Below are positions 7,223-15,882 of a stretch of DNA of 64,000 bases, piece by piece. A model generated the notes under the pieces. The model had not been told where the DNA came from and did no database searches. It worked only from the letters and a program-made list of their open reading frames with translations. The stretch lies in the NCBI RefSeq assembly GCF_000428125.1, contig NZ_ATZI01000014.1, positions 1-64,000 of the forward strand, read 5' to 3'. The stretch's first letter is position 1. The number at the start of each line of letters is the position of its first letter. This stretch comes from Bacteroides graminisolvens DSM 19988 = JCM 15093. Lineage in GTDB: Bacteria > Bacteroidota > Bacteroidia > Bacteroidales > Bacteroidaceae. Made by a program: the position numbers and the translations under genes.

Positions 7223-8425
7223 ATGAAAACGAAAATTAACCGTTCCCTTACTAGCAGAGCATGGCAACTAGCCGTTTTTGCTCTTAGTATCTCACTCGCT
7301 TCCTGCGGAAACAAACAGCAGGGTGGCATGGAAGGGCAGTTGGAGTATGCAGTACGCACACTGCAAACCACCAATACTGAACTGCAAAGTTCGTATCCGG
7401 CTGCCATCGAAGGTAAACAGGACATCGAAATCAGACCGCAAGTTGGCGGTTTCATTACGAAACTTGGCGTTGACGAAGGTGATGTGGTCCGCAAAGGACA
7501 AACTCTCTTTGTAATTGATCCCGTACAATACAAAGCAGCTGTTCAGCAGGCCGAGGCTTCTGTGAAAGTAGCACAGGCGGCTGTGGCTACAGCAGTACTC
7601 ACCGCTAAGAATAAGAAGGATTTGTTTGATCAGAAAATCATAGGAAGCTATGAACTGCAAATGGCAGAGAATAATCGAATCACGGCAGAAGCAAACTTGA
7701 GTCAGGCGAAAGCTCAACTCATTACAGCACGTCAAAACTTATCATACACCAACGTAACCAGTCCGTCGAACGGGGTGGTGGGTACTATCCCTTATCGTGT
7801 AGGTAGTTTGGTTAGTTCAAGCATTGCTACTCCGCTCACAACGGTATCTAACATCGATGAGATGTTTGTGTACTTCTCCATGACGGAAAAACAGTTGCTG
7901 GAGATGTCTCGCCAAAACGGTACGACTGCCAATGTACTAAAGAGTTTCCCGGCTGTACAACTGAAACTAGCCGACGGATCGGTGTACACTGAAACCGGTA
8001 AAATTGAAACGGTAAGTGGGGTGATCGATCAGTCAACCGGATCGGTTCGCTTGCGTGCTACATTCAAAAACCCTAATCACTTACTGAAAAGCGGTGGATC
8101 GGGTTCTGTGGTTATTCCTTATAAATCAGACAATGTGATCTTGATTCCGCAAACGGCTACCGTTGAGGTGCAAGATAAGAAGTATGTTTATGTAGTAAAA
8201 GCCGATAACAAGGTGGCCAGCACGATGATTGAGGTGGCTCAGCTCGATAACGGAGCCGACTACTTGGTGACTGCCGGACTGAAAGCCGGCGACCGCATTG
8301 TGGTGGAAGGTATTGCTTCGTTGCAAGACGGTATGCAGATTAAACCGATTACAGAAGCTGAATCGGCAGCCAAACAGGAACAGGCGGTTCACATGAGTGC
8401 CGGACTGGCCGGAAAGAAGAAATAA
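7223..8425 (+). CDS. RND efflux periplasmic adaptor (MFP) lipoprotein
   Basis: A 400-residue AcrA/MexA-type membrane-fusion protein linking the inner-membrane pump to the outer-membrane channel. The signal peptide ends in a lipobox (SLASC, acylated Cys near residue 28). It is followed by the first barrel-sandwich half (EIRPQVGGFITKLGVDEGDVVRKGQTLFVID), an alpha-hairpin rich in Ala/Gln (about 115-165), the second half (TNVTSPSNGVVGTIPYRVGSLV), then beta-barrel and membrane-proximal domains (IPQTATVEVQDKKYVYVV). It is the first gene of a four-gene operon, with 42 bp to the pump gene. Substrates of the pump cannot be told from sequence; multidrug or bile-salt export is usual. Confidence 0.92.
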   Translation: MKTKINRSLTSRAWQLAVFALSISLASCGNKQQGGMEGQLEYAVRTLQTTNTELQSSYPAAIEGKQDIEIRPQVGGFITKLGVDEGDVVRKGQTLFVIDPVQYKAAVQQAEASVKVAQAAVATAVLTAKNKKDLFDQKIIGSYELQMAENNRITAEANLSQAKAQLITARQNLSYTNVTSPSNGVVGTIPYRVGSLVSSSIATPLTTVSNIDEMFVYFSMTEKQLLEMSRQNGTTANVLKSFPAVQLKLADGSVYTETGKIETVSGVIDQSTGSVRLRATFKNPNHLLKSGGSGSVVIPYKSDNVILIPQTATVEVQDKKYVYVVKADNKVASTMIEVAQLDNGADYLVTAGLKAGDRIVVEGIASLQDGMQIKPITEAESAAKQEQAVHMSAGLAGKKK

Positions 8426-8467
8426 GCGTCACTGCTAGTAAACGAATTAATTAGTTAAGACAGAATC

Positions 8468-11400
8468 ATGAAATTAGATAAATTCATTAACCGCCCGGTG
8501 CTTTCCACGGTTATCTCTATCCTGATAGTGATACTGGGTGTCTTGGGATTGTTTTCCCTGCCCGTAACACAATATCCGGATATTGCACCGCCTACCATTC
8601 AGGTAAGTACCAGTTACCCTGGCGCCGATGCACAGACTGTGCTCAATAGTGTGATTGCTCCGCTGGAAGAGGCCATAAACGGTGTGGAAAACATGACGTA
8701 CATGACTTCCAGTGCAACAAATAGTGGTGGTGCTACCATTACCATTTACTTTAAGCAGGGTTCGGACCCCGATATGGCTGCCGTCAATGTGCAGAACCGT
8801 GTATCGTCGGCTACCAACTTGTTACCGGCCGAGGTCGTAAAGGTGGGTGTAACTACCGAAAAACGCCAGAGCAGTATGTTGGTGATCTTCTCTGTTCACG
8901 GCACAGACGGCCGTTACAGTGAGGAGTTCTTGCAAAACTATACAAACATCAACATCTTACCGCAGATTAAACGTATCTCGGGTGTGGGTAGTGCACAGGC
9001 TTTCGGTGCCAAGACGTATTCAATGCGTATTTGGTTGAAACCGGATGTGATGAAGCAGTATAAACTGGTTCCGAGCGACGTAACAGCTGCATTGGCCGAA
9101 CAGAACATTGAGGCGGCTCCGGGGCAGTTTGGTGAAAGTGGCAACCAGTCCTTTCAATATGTAATGCGTTACAAAGGTCGTTTGCAGGAAACAAGCGAAT
9201 TTGAGAATATTGTTATCCGGGCTACCGAAAACGGTGAGGTGTTACGTCTGAAAGATGTGGCGCGTGTGGAACTGGGTGGCCTTAGCTACTCGGTAGAAAC
9301 ATTCTCGCAAGGTACGCCGGGTGTGGTTTGTGCCGTGTATCAAACAGCGGGATCAAACGCTACTCAGATTGTAAAAGATGTACAGCAAACACTTGAGGAG
9401 GCTTCGAAGAGTTTTCCTCCGGGTGTGACGTATGATGAGATGATGAACAGTAACGACTTCTTGTATGCTTCAATTCACGAGGTAATTAAGACGTTGATCG
9501 AGGCATTTATCTTGGTGTTCATCGTGGTATATATTTTCTTGCAGGACTTCCGCTCTACACTGGTTCCGGCTATTGCTGTTCCGGTATCATTGGTGGGTAC
9601 GTTCTTCTTCCTTTCGATATTTGGTTTCAGCATCAACTTGCTGACGCTCTTCGCTCTGGTGCTGGCCATAGCCATTGTGGTGGATGATGCCATCGTGGTG
9701 GTGGAAGCCGTGCATGCCAAGCTCGACGAGGGGTATAAGTCGGCCCGACTGGCGTCTATCGATGCCATGAGTGAAATTGGCGGTGCTATCGTTTCTATTA
9801 CGCTGGTTATGGCGGCCGTGTTTATTCCGGTTACGTTCATGGGGGGTACTTCGGGTGTGTTCTACACGCAGTTTGGTGTGACGCTGGCTATCGCCATCGT
9901 GATTTCGGCTGTCAACGCCTTGACGTTGAGTCCGGCTCTTTGTGCTATCTTACTGAAACCGCATCAGGAAGGTCACGGCGAGAAGAAACTTAGTCGCATA
10001 GATCGTTTCCACAAAGCATTCAACGCGGCTTATGATGTAACGTTGAATAAATATAAAAACGGGGTTCAGTTCTTTATCAAACGCAAATGGCTTTCACTGG
10101 GTACATTCGTGGTAGCTACATTGCTGCTGGGATTCCTGATGATGAAAACGCGTACCGGACTGGTTCCTAACGAGGATACAGGTACGTTCTTTATCACTGT
10201 CAGTTTGCCTCCCGGTACTTCGCTGGAGAAAACTCAGGTAGTCATGAATCAGGTTGATAAGATGCTGGAAATGAATCCGCTGGTGAAGTTCCGTTCTCAG
10301 ATATCGGGTTACAGCTTCTTGGCCGGACAAGGTAGTTCATACGGTACCATCATCTGTCGTCTCAAACCGTGGGAAGAGCGTGAGGAGAAAGGACAGGATG
10401 TAAACTCAGTCATCGGACTGATGTATGCACAGGTTAGCACCATCAAAGATGCGCAGATTCTGATCTTTGCTCCACCTATGATTCCGGGATTCAGTATAAC
10501 TAACGGATTCGAGTTCAACTTGCAGGATAAAACCGGTGGTGATATCAATAAGTTCTTCGGCATTGCGCAGGGATTCTTGGCCAAGCTGACCGAAAGACCT
10601 GAAATTGCTGCTGCTCAAAGTACGTTTGACCCTCGCTTCCCTCAATACATGATTGACGTGGATGTGGCTAAGTGTAAACGGGCAGGTATCAGTCCGGCCG
10701 ATGTGATGACCACCTTGCAGGGGTATTACGGTGGATTGTATGCATCGAACTTCAACCGTTTCGGTAAGTTGTATCGTGTCATGATTCAGGCGGATGCCAA
10801 CTATCGTATAAGTCCCGAGTCACTGAACAATATCTATTTGCGCAACGGTAGTGAAATGGCTCCTGTCAGTGAGTACATCACCATGAAGAAAATATACGGT
10901 CCGCAAAACATCAGCCGTTTCAACATGTTTACCTCCATGGGTGTGAATGGTTCTCCGGCTCCCGGATACAGTTCGGGTGATGCCATCAAGGCGATTCAAG
11001 AGGTGGCTGCCCAGACACTACCTGCCGGCTATGGCTATGAGTTTGCCGGACTGACCCGTTCGGAACAGAGTTCCAGCAACTCTACGGCTGTGATCTTCTT
11101 GTTGTGTATCATGTTCGTATACTTCATCTTGAGTGCGCAGTACGAAAGTTACATTCTGCCGCTGACGGTGATCTTGTCACTGCCCTTCGGTTTGGCCGGT
11201 ACGTTTATCTTTGCCAACATGATGGGTGTGGAGAACAATATCTATTTGCAGATTGCGTTGATCATGCTGATCGGGTTGCTTGCCAAGAATGCCATTCTGA
11301 TTACCGAGTTCGCTCTGGAGCGAAGGAAAACGGGTATGGCTATCACCTGGAGTGCCATCTTGGCGGCTGCAGCTCGTTTGCGACCCATCTTGATGACTTC

Positions 11401-11662
11401 GTTCGCCATGATTATCGGTTTGCTGCCGCTGATGTTTGCATCGGGGGTTGGTGCTAACGGTAACAGCTCGCTCGGTACAGGTGCTGTAGGCGGTATGTTA
11501 ATTGGTATGATTTGCCAGATTTTCATCGTTCCCGCACTCTTTGTCATCTTCCAGTCTATTCAGGAGAAGATTAAGCCGTTGCATTGGGAAGGTGCCAACC
11601 AACAGGTGATCAAGGCAGAGCTTGAGCAGTATACTAATCTACATAAGGATAAAAAGAAATGA
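8468..11662 (+). CDS. RND family (HAE1) efflux transporter
   Basis: A 1064-residue AcrB-like inner-membrane proton antiporter, a normal family length. It has a first TM helix at residues about 10-30 followed by QYPDIAPPTIQVSTSYPGA, typical of HAE1 pumps. Two large periplasmic loops separate two six-helix bundles. TM4 carries the proton-relay Asp pair in LAIAIVVDDAIVVVEAV, and the C-terminal half has the GLLAKNAILITEFA helix. The stop overlaps the start of the outer-membrane channel gene (ATGA at 11659-11662), so the two are translationally coupled. Together with the adaptor upstream it forms a complete tripartite pump. Confidence 0.95.
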   Translation: MKLDKFINRPVLSTVISILIVILGVLGLFSLPVTQYPDIAPPTIQVSTSYPGADAQTVLNSVIAPLEEAINGVENMTYMTSSATNSGGATITIYFKQGSDPDMAAVNVQNRVSSATNLLPAEVVKVGVTTEKRQSSMLVIFSVHGTDGRYSEEFLQNYTNINILPQIKRISGVGSAQAFGAKTYSMRIWLKPDVMKQYKLVPSDVTAALAEQNIEAAPGQFGESGNQSFQYVMRYKGRLQETSEFENIVIRATENGEVLRLKDVARVELGGLSYSVETFSQGTPGVVCAVYQTAGSNATQIVKDVQQTLEEASKSFPPGVTYDEMMNSNDFLYASIHEVIKTLIEAFILVFIVVYIFLQDFRSTLVPAIAVPVSLVGTFFFLSIFGFSINLLTLFALVLAIAIVVDDAIVVVEAVHAKLDEGYKSARLASIDAMSEIGGAIVSITLVMAAVFIPVTFMGGTSGVFYTQFGVTLAIAIVISAVNALTLSPALCAILLKPHQEGHGEKKLSRIDRFHKAFNAAYDVTLNKYKNGVQFFIKRKWLSLGTFVVATLLLGFLMMKTRTGLVPNEDTGTFFITVSLPPGTSLEKTQVVMNQVDKMLEMNPLVKFRSQISGYSFLAGQGSSYGTIICRLKPWEEREEKGQDVNSVIGLMYAQVSTIKDAQILIFAPPMIPGFSITNGFEFNLQDKTGGDINKFFGIAQGFLAKLTERPEIAAAQSTFDPRFPQYMIDVDVAKCKRAGISPADVMTTLQGYYGGLYASNFNRFGKLYRVMIQADANYRISPESLNNIYLRNGSEMAPVSEYITMKKIYGPQNISRFNMFTSMGVNGSPAPGYSSGDAIKAIQEVAAQTLPAGYGYEFAGLTRSEQSSSNSTAVIFLLCIMFVYFILSAQYESYILPLTVILSLPFGLAGTFIFANMMGVENNIYLQIALIMLIGLLAKNAILITEFALERRKTGMAITWSAILAAAARLRPILMTSFAMIIGLLPLMFASGVGANGNSSLGTGAVGGMLIGMICQIFIVPALFVIFQSIQEKIKPLHWEGANQQVIKAELEQYTNLHKDKKK

Positions 11663-13038
11663 AAAAACAGATATTATTAATGGTGTGTGCAACTGCTCTG
11701 CTGAGCAGCTGCCGCATCTACTCATCGTATGATCGTCCGGATGTTACCACAAGCGGTTTGTACCGCGATACAGCGTCGGTAAATGACACGCTGGCGGTGA
11801 CCGACACGACCAACATGGGCAACTTGCCGTGGACGGAGGTATTCACCGACCCGAAGCTGCAAGCGCTCATTCAGAAGGGTTTGGAGAATAACACCGATCT
11901 GTTGTCGGCTTCACTGAAGGTGAAACAGGCGGAAGCGATGTTAACTTCGGCACGGTTGTCATTCCTGCCTTCGTTCGCACTCACTCCGCAAGGTACGGTA
12001 AGCAGCTTTGATCATGCCAAAGCAACACAGACGTACCAACTGCCTGTAAGTGCCAGCTGGGAGGTTGATTTATTCGGTAAGTTACTGAACGCTGAAAGAA
12101 GCAAGAAGGCATTGTTGTTGCAAAGCAAGGCTTATCAACAGGCGGTAAAAACACGTGTTATAGCCAGCATTGCCAATACGTATTATACGTTGCTGATGCT
12201 CGACAAGCAATTGGAGATCAGCTTGGAAACTGCGGAAGCGTGGAAGCAGAGCGTGGAAACAACCCGTAAGCTGATGACGATTGGTAGTGCCAACGAATCG
12301 GCCGTGTCTTCCACTGAAGCAAACTATTTGAGTGTGCAGGCTTCGCTGGCGGAATTGCGCCGACAGATTCGTGAAACGGAAAATTCATTGTCGCTCTTAC
12401 TGGGTCAGGTTCCGCAAACGGTTGACCGCGGTCGTATTGACGAGCAGGAGTTACCCGCTCATCTGGCAACAGGTGTACCGGTGCAGCTATTGGCTAACCG
12501 TCCGGATGTGAAGCAGAGCGAAATGTCTTTGGCTTCGGCGTACTACGTAACCAACCAGGCTTATTCGGCCTTCTACCCCAGCCTCACCATTACAGGTGCG
12601 TTGGGTTGGACCAACAATGCAGGGGCGGCTATTCTAAACCCGGGAAAGATGATTGCTTCCGCTGTGGGTTCGCTTACGCAACCGCTGTTCAACAAGGGTC
12701 AGCTCATCGCTAACCTGAAAGTGGCAAAGGCTCAGCAGGAAGAGGCGTTATTGGCATTCCAGTATTCGTTGCTCAATGCGGGTAGCGAGGTAAGCAATGC
12801 GCTGGTACTCTACAACTCGTCGACCGAGAAAAGCCGATTGGAAGCTGATCAGGTTCGCTCGCTGGAAAGAGTGGTAAACTATACGCAACAGTTGTTCAAC
12901 TTAGGTTCGGCCAGCTACCTGGAGGTGCTTACCGCACAGAAGTCGCTACTGGGTGCTCAGCTGTCAAAGGTATCGGATGATTTCTACCGCATGCAGGCGG
13001 TGGTAAACCTTTACTATGCACTGGGAGGAGGAAGATAA
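11659..13038 (+). CDS. RND efflux outer-membrane channel lipoprotein (OprM/TolC type)
   Basis: A 459-residue outer-membrane factor. The N-terminus MKKQILLMVCATALLSSC is a lipoprotein signal with acylated Cys at residue 18, followed by Y.RPD, a hallmark of NodT/OprM proteins. Two long helical repeats follow (about 65-255 and 265-455), each starting with an EALxxNxDLxxA-like segment (GLENNTDLLSASLKVKQAEA) and containing AxxxxLPS/YPSL motifs. LLANRPDVKQSEM begins the second repeat. The overlap with the pump gene is 4 bp, and the LpxA-like gene starts 28 bp downstream. Confidence 0.93.
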   Translation: MKKQILLMVCATALLSSCRIYSSYDRPDVTTSGLYRDTASVNDTLAVTDTTNMGNLPWTEVFTDPKLQALIQKGLENNTDLLSASLKVKQAEAMLTSARLSFLPSFALTPQGTVSSFDHAKATQTYQLPVSASWEVDLFGKLLNAERSKKALLLQSKAYQQAVKTRVIASIANTYYTLLMLDKQLEISLETAEAWKQSVETTRKLMTIGSANESAVSSTEANYLSVQASLAELRRQIRETENSLSLLLGQVPQTVDRGRIDEQELPAHLATGVPVQLLANRPDVKQSEMSLASAYYVTNQAYSAFYPSLTITGALGWTNNAGAAILNPGKMIASAVGSLTQPLFNKGQLIANLKVAKAQQEEALLAFQYSLLNAGSEVSNALVLYNSSTEKSRLEADQVRSLERVVNYTQQLFNLGSASYLEVLTAQKSLLGAQLSKVSDDFYRMQAVVNLYYALGGGR

Positions 13039-13066
13039 TGTGGAACCGTTTAAACAAGGATAGATT

Positions 13067-13840
13067 ATGATTAGTCCGCAAGCATTCGTTGACCCGAGCG
13101 CAAAGATCGGGAAGAACGTAGAGATATATCCGTTTGCCTACATTGAAAAGGATGTGGAGATAGGCGATAACTGTGTGATCATGCCATTCGTGAGCGTGCT
13201 CAAAGGTACGAAGATGGGATCGGGCAACCGTGTGTTTCAAAACACGGTGCTGGGGGCTTTGCCGCAAGATTTCAACTTCACCGGTGATGAGTCGGAGCTG
13301 ATTATAGGCAACGACAACACCATCCGCGAAAATGTGGTGATTAACCGTGCCACGTTCAAGGGTGATGCCACGGTACTGGGTAACAAGAACACGCTGTTCG
13401 AAGGGGTGCACATTTCGCACGACAGCAAGATTGCCGATCATTGTGTGTTTGGTTACGGTGTGAAGGTATCGGGCAACAGTGTGATTGATTCCCATGCTAT
13501 CATCGGCAGCTCGGCGGTGGTACAGGGAGCACACGTGGCTCAGTGGAGTATGGTCCGAGGCGGTTGCCGTTTCGACAAGGATATTCCTCCTTACATCATC
13601 GTATCGGGTAACCCCACGCATTATTATGACATCAACAGCATTGTGCTGACCAAAAACAATTTCCCTGAGAAAATTCAAAAGCACATAGCCACGGCTTACC
13701 GCTTGATTTATCACGGAAATACAAGTACTTTCGATGCGTTGATGCGTATTCATGATCAGGTTCCCATGAGCCCGGAGATAGAAAACATCATCAACTTCGT
13801 GCGTGAATCGGAAGAAAATAACAACGGTATCTTGAAATAA
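13067..13840 (+). CDS. LpxA-like UDP-N-acetylglucosamine acyltransferase family protein
   Basis: The protein has 257 residues. Residues 1-185 are left-handed beta-helix hexapeptide repeats (ISPQAFVDPSAKIGKNVEI, IGDNCVIMPFVSV). The motif EGVHISHDSKIADHCVFGYG holds the His that in LpxA is the catalytic base. The C-terminal 70 residues form the helical trimer tail. LpxA transfers a 3-hydroxyacyl chain to UDP-GlcNAc in lipid A synthesis. This copy closes the efflux operon instead of lying beside lpxD/lpxC-fabZ, so it may be a paralogue acting on another sugar nucleotide or lipid. The family is certain, the substrate is not. Confidence 0.8.
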   Translation: MISPQAFVDPSAKIGKNVEIYPFAYIEKDVEIGDNCVIMPFVSVLKGTKMGSGNRVFQNTVLGALPQDFNFTGDESELIIGNDNTIRENVVINRATFKGDATVLGNKNTLFEGVHISHDSKIADHCVFGYGVKVSGNSVIDSHAIIGSSAVVQGAHVAQWSMVRGGCRFDKDIPPYIIVSGNPTHYYDINSIVLTKNNFPEKIQKHIATAYRLIYHGNTSTFDALMRIHDQVPMSPEIENIINFVRESEENNNGILK

Positions 13841-13859
13841 AGAAGAACCGGACTTCAAG

Positions 13860-13910
13860 GCGGTGCCGACTGATGCTTCTACTGAGGCAGCTGTTGGCAC
13901 TGCTTTTTTT
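13860..13910 (+). terminator. Intrinsic terminator of the efflux operon
   Basis: GCGGTGCCGAC (13860-13870) pairs over all 11 positions, including two G-U pairs, with GTTGGCACTGC (13893-13903). Seven T follow. Confidence 0.85.
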
Positions 13911-13942
13911 ATGTGGCCTCTGTGTAAGTGGAATATTTATTG

Positions 13943-13950
13943 TATTTTTG
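13943..13950 (+). promoter_or_regulatory. -7 promoter element for the ThiF-family gene
   Basis: TATTTTTG matches TAnnTTTG, 27 bp before the ATG at 13977, after the terminator of the preceding operon. Confidence 0.5.
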
Positions 13951-13976
13951 CGCTCTGAATTTGGAAAAGAATTAAA

Positions 13977-14780
13977 ATGGGATTGGAAAAAGGTATCTTC
14001 AAAAGAACGGAATTGTTATTGGGCGACGAGGTAATGGATCGCATCGCCAACGTGAAAGTGATCATTTTCGGCGTGGGTGGGGTTGGAAGCTGGTGTGCGG
14101 AAAGCCTTGTCAGATCGGGAGTAAGCAAACTGACACTGGTAGATTCCGACCGGATATGTGTTACCAACGTAAACCGTCAGCTCATGGCTACCACCAAAAC
14201 AGTGGGGCAGGTCAAAGTGGAGGCGTTAAAAGAACGGTTACTCGACATAAACCCTCAAGCAGAGATTCGTGCTTTGCAGCAGATTTACAGCGAAGAAACG
14301 GCCGACTCGTTTGAACTGGATACGTATGATTACATTGTAGATGCCATTGACAGTTTGGAAAACAAGGTTCATCTCATTCGTACGGCGACTCGTACACCGG
14401 CGCGGTTCGTCTCTTCGATGGGGGCTGCATTGAAAATGGATCCGACCAAGATAAATGTAGCTGAATTCTGGAAAGTGAAGGGTTGTCCGCTAGCGGCTGC
14501 GTTGCGCAGGCGACTGAAAAAAGGGGAAAAGCCGGCCAAAAAGTTCTTGTGCGTGTATAGCGAGGAATTGCTCGAAAACAAAGGAGGCAACAGTGCCTGC
14601 GGAACTGCAGCCTGCCTCTGTCCGAAGACAAAAAACGGTCCCGGTGATCCGGAGCTGGTCAATCACGAATGGTGCAGCAAAAAGGCACGCATCAACGGAA
14701 CGGTGGCTCACACCACCGCCATTTTTGGTTTTACACTGGCCGGTCTTATCATGGAAGATATTTATGCTTCCTTCTGCTGA
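13977..14780 (+). CDS. tcdA: tRNA threonylcarbamoyladenosine dehydratase (TcdA/CsdL-type, ThiF family)
   Basis: A 267-residue E1-like ATP-dependent enzyme that cyclises t6A37 of ANN-decoding tRNAs to ct6A. The N-terminal Rossmann motif is VIIFGVGGVGSWCAESL, followed by LVDSDRICVTNVNRQ (adenylate binding), the conserved YIVDAIDSLENK, and the C-terminal KGCPLAAALRRRLKK and GTAACLCPKTK segments usual in TcdA. Single gene with its own promoter. Its last 19 bp overlap the end of the convergent MarR gene, so the two transcripts must share termination space. The t6A partner TsaB is encoded at 48.6 kb. Confidence 0.88.
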   Translation: MGLEKGIFKRTELLLGDEVMDRIANVKVIIFGVGGVGSWCAESLVRSGVSKLTLVDSDRICVTNVNRQLMATTKTVGQVKVEALKERLLDINPQAEIRALQQIYSEETADSFELDTYDYIVDAIDSLENKVHLIRTATRTPARFVSSMGAALKMDPTKINVAEFWKVKGCPLAAALRRRLKKGEKPAKKFLCVYSEELLENKGGNSACGTAACLCPKTKNGPGDPELVNHEWCSKKARINGTVAHTTAIFGFTLAGLIMEDIYASFC

Positions 14781-15205
14781 TCCATTTTGGTCAGCATATT
14801 CTCGAGAGTGGTCTTAAATTCCTGATACTCTTCCAGCGTAAGCGATACACAAGAACCGAGTTTAGCCGGTATCGGTCTGGCTTTCTCTCGGAGTTCGCTG
14901 CCTGCCTGGGTGAGTTTCACACGAACGGAACGCTCATCTTCTTTAGAGCGTTTGCGTTTGACTAGTTTCAATCCTTCCAGTCTTTTAATAAGAGGAGAAA
15001 TAGTGCCGGTATCCAGCTTTAGCCGTTCGCAAACAGCAGAGATGCTAAGGTTGTCTTCCTCCCACAAAACCAGCATAACCAGGTATTGCGGATAAGTAAG
15101 TCCCAGTTCCGCCAGCAAAGGGCGGTACCGGGCATTAATTTCTCTGTCCAATCGGTAAACCAAAAAGCAGAGTTGATTGGATAGGAGTAGTTCTTCGTAT
15201 GCCAT
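14762..15205 (-). CDS. MarR-family transcriptional regulator (OhrR/MgrA-like)
   Basis: A 147-residue winged-helix repressor. It begins MAYEELLLSNQLCFLVYRLDREI, with a Cys at residue 13 in FLVYRL-like context, where the peroxide-sensing Cys of OhrR proteins sits. The wHTH spans about residues 35-105 (LGLTYPQYLVMLVLWEED, LSISAVCERLKLDTGTISPLIKRLEGLKLVKR, wing SKEDERSVRVKLT). It lies 12 bp downstream of the glutathione peroxidase gene in the same orientation, so it is probably autoregulated together with it through the palindrome at 15744-15761. This gene order and the N-terminal Cys suggest organic-peroxide sensing, which is inference. Confidence 0.88.
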   Translation of the reverse strand: MAYEELLLSNQLCFLVYRLDREINARYRPLLAELGLTYPQYLVMLVLWEEDNLSISAVCERLKLDTGTISPLIKRLEGLKLVKRKRSKEDERSVRVKLTQAGSELREKARPIPAKLGSCVSLTLEEYQEFKTTLENMLTKMDQQKEA

Positions 15206-15217
15206 AAGTCTTTTTAT

Positions 15218-15712
15218 TTAATCAACAGATGAAGCCAGAAATCGTTCAATATCTGCCTCCAATGAGCCTGGATCTGTTGTCGGTGAAAAGCGGAGAACTC
15301 GTTTACCACTGCGGTCAACCAGGAATTTCGTAAAATTCCACTTCACAGCCGAAAAGATAAAACCGGGTGCTTTCTTCTTCAGAAAACGAAAAACGGGATT
15401 GGCATCCTTACCGTTCACATCACTCTTTGCCATCAGAGGAAAAGTGACTCCGTAATTCAATTCACAAAATGCAGCTATCTCGCTGTCATTCCCTGCCTCT
15501 TGTTTGGCAAACTGATTGCAGGGAAAGCCAATTACCACCAGTCCTTTGTCTTTATACTTTTGATGCAACGCCTCCAACGCTTTGTATTGGGGAGTAAAAC
15601 CACACTTACTGGCTGTGTTGACAATCAGCATCACCTGATTCTTGTACTGAGAGAAATCGACTTCTCCGCCTTTGTTATCGGTTGCTTTTAAATCGAAAAT
15701 TGTTGCTTCCAT
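15218..15712 (-). CDS. Glutathione peroxidase family (thiol peroxidase-like)
   Basis: A 164-residue thioredoxin-fold peroxidase that reduces hydroperoxides. It has the peroxidatic Cys in NTASKCGFTPQYKALE (Cys in place of Sec), the Gln in GFPCNQFAKQE, and the Trp-Asn in VKWNFTKFLVD, completing the Cys-Gln-Trp-Asn tetrad. The Cys of GFPCNQ is the conserved second cysteine used by thioredoxin-dependent members. No signal peptide, so cytoplasmic. Promoter (TAATTTTG on the minus strand, 15745-15738) and operator lie just upstream. First gene of an operon with marR. Confidence 0.92.
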   Translation of the reverse strand: MEATIFDLKATDNKGGEVDFSQYKNQVMLIVNTASKCGFTPQYKALEALHQKYKDKGLVVIGFPCNQFAKQEAGNDSEIAAFCELNYGVTFPLMAKSDVNGKDANPVFRFLKKKAPGFIFSAVKWNFTKFLVDRSGKRVLRFSPTTDPGSLEADIERFLASSVD

Positions 15713-15737
15713 ATAAGTTGTTTTATAATTAATGGTG

Positions 15738-15761
15738 CAAAATTATATTGCACACAATATA
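15738..15761 (-). promoter_or_regulatory. gpx-marR promoter and MarR-type palindromic operator
   Basis: TATATTG-CACA-CAATATA at 15744-15761 is a perfect 7-bp inverted repeat with a 4-bp spacer, the size and AT-rich character of MarR/OhrR operators. It overlaps by two bases the upstream end of the -7 box TAATTTTG (minus strand 15745-15738), so a bound dimer would block the promoter spacer. Confidence 0.7.
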
Positions 15762-15826
15762 AAAACAAAATTTTATGGTTAATAAATCTAATCTGAAAGA
15801 AAGCGGGTAATAAAAAAAAAATCGGG

Positions 15827-15834
15827 TACATTTG
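15827..15834 (+). promoter_or_regulatory. -7 promoter element for O-acetylhomoserine sulfhydrylase
   Basis: TACATTTG matches TAnnTTTG and lies 48 bp before the ATG at 15883. Confidence 0.5.
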
Positions 15835-15882
15835 CCACACAAAGTAAAACGTATTATAATTTGATATAGATACCAAATCATT

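Noticed and set aside
12929..13900. 323-codon open frame on the minus strand
   Set aside because: It is antisense to the LpxA-like gene and the end of the channel gene, has His-rich low-quality composition and no family resemblance, and the plus-strand gene is clearly real.
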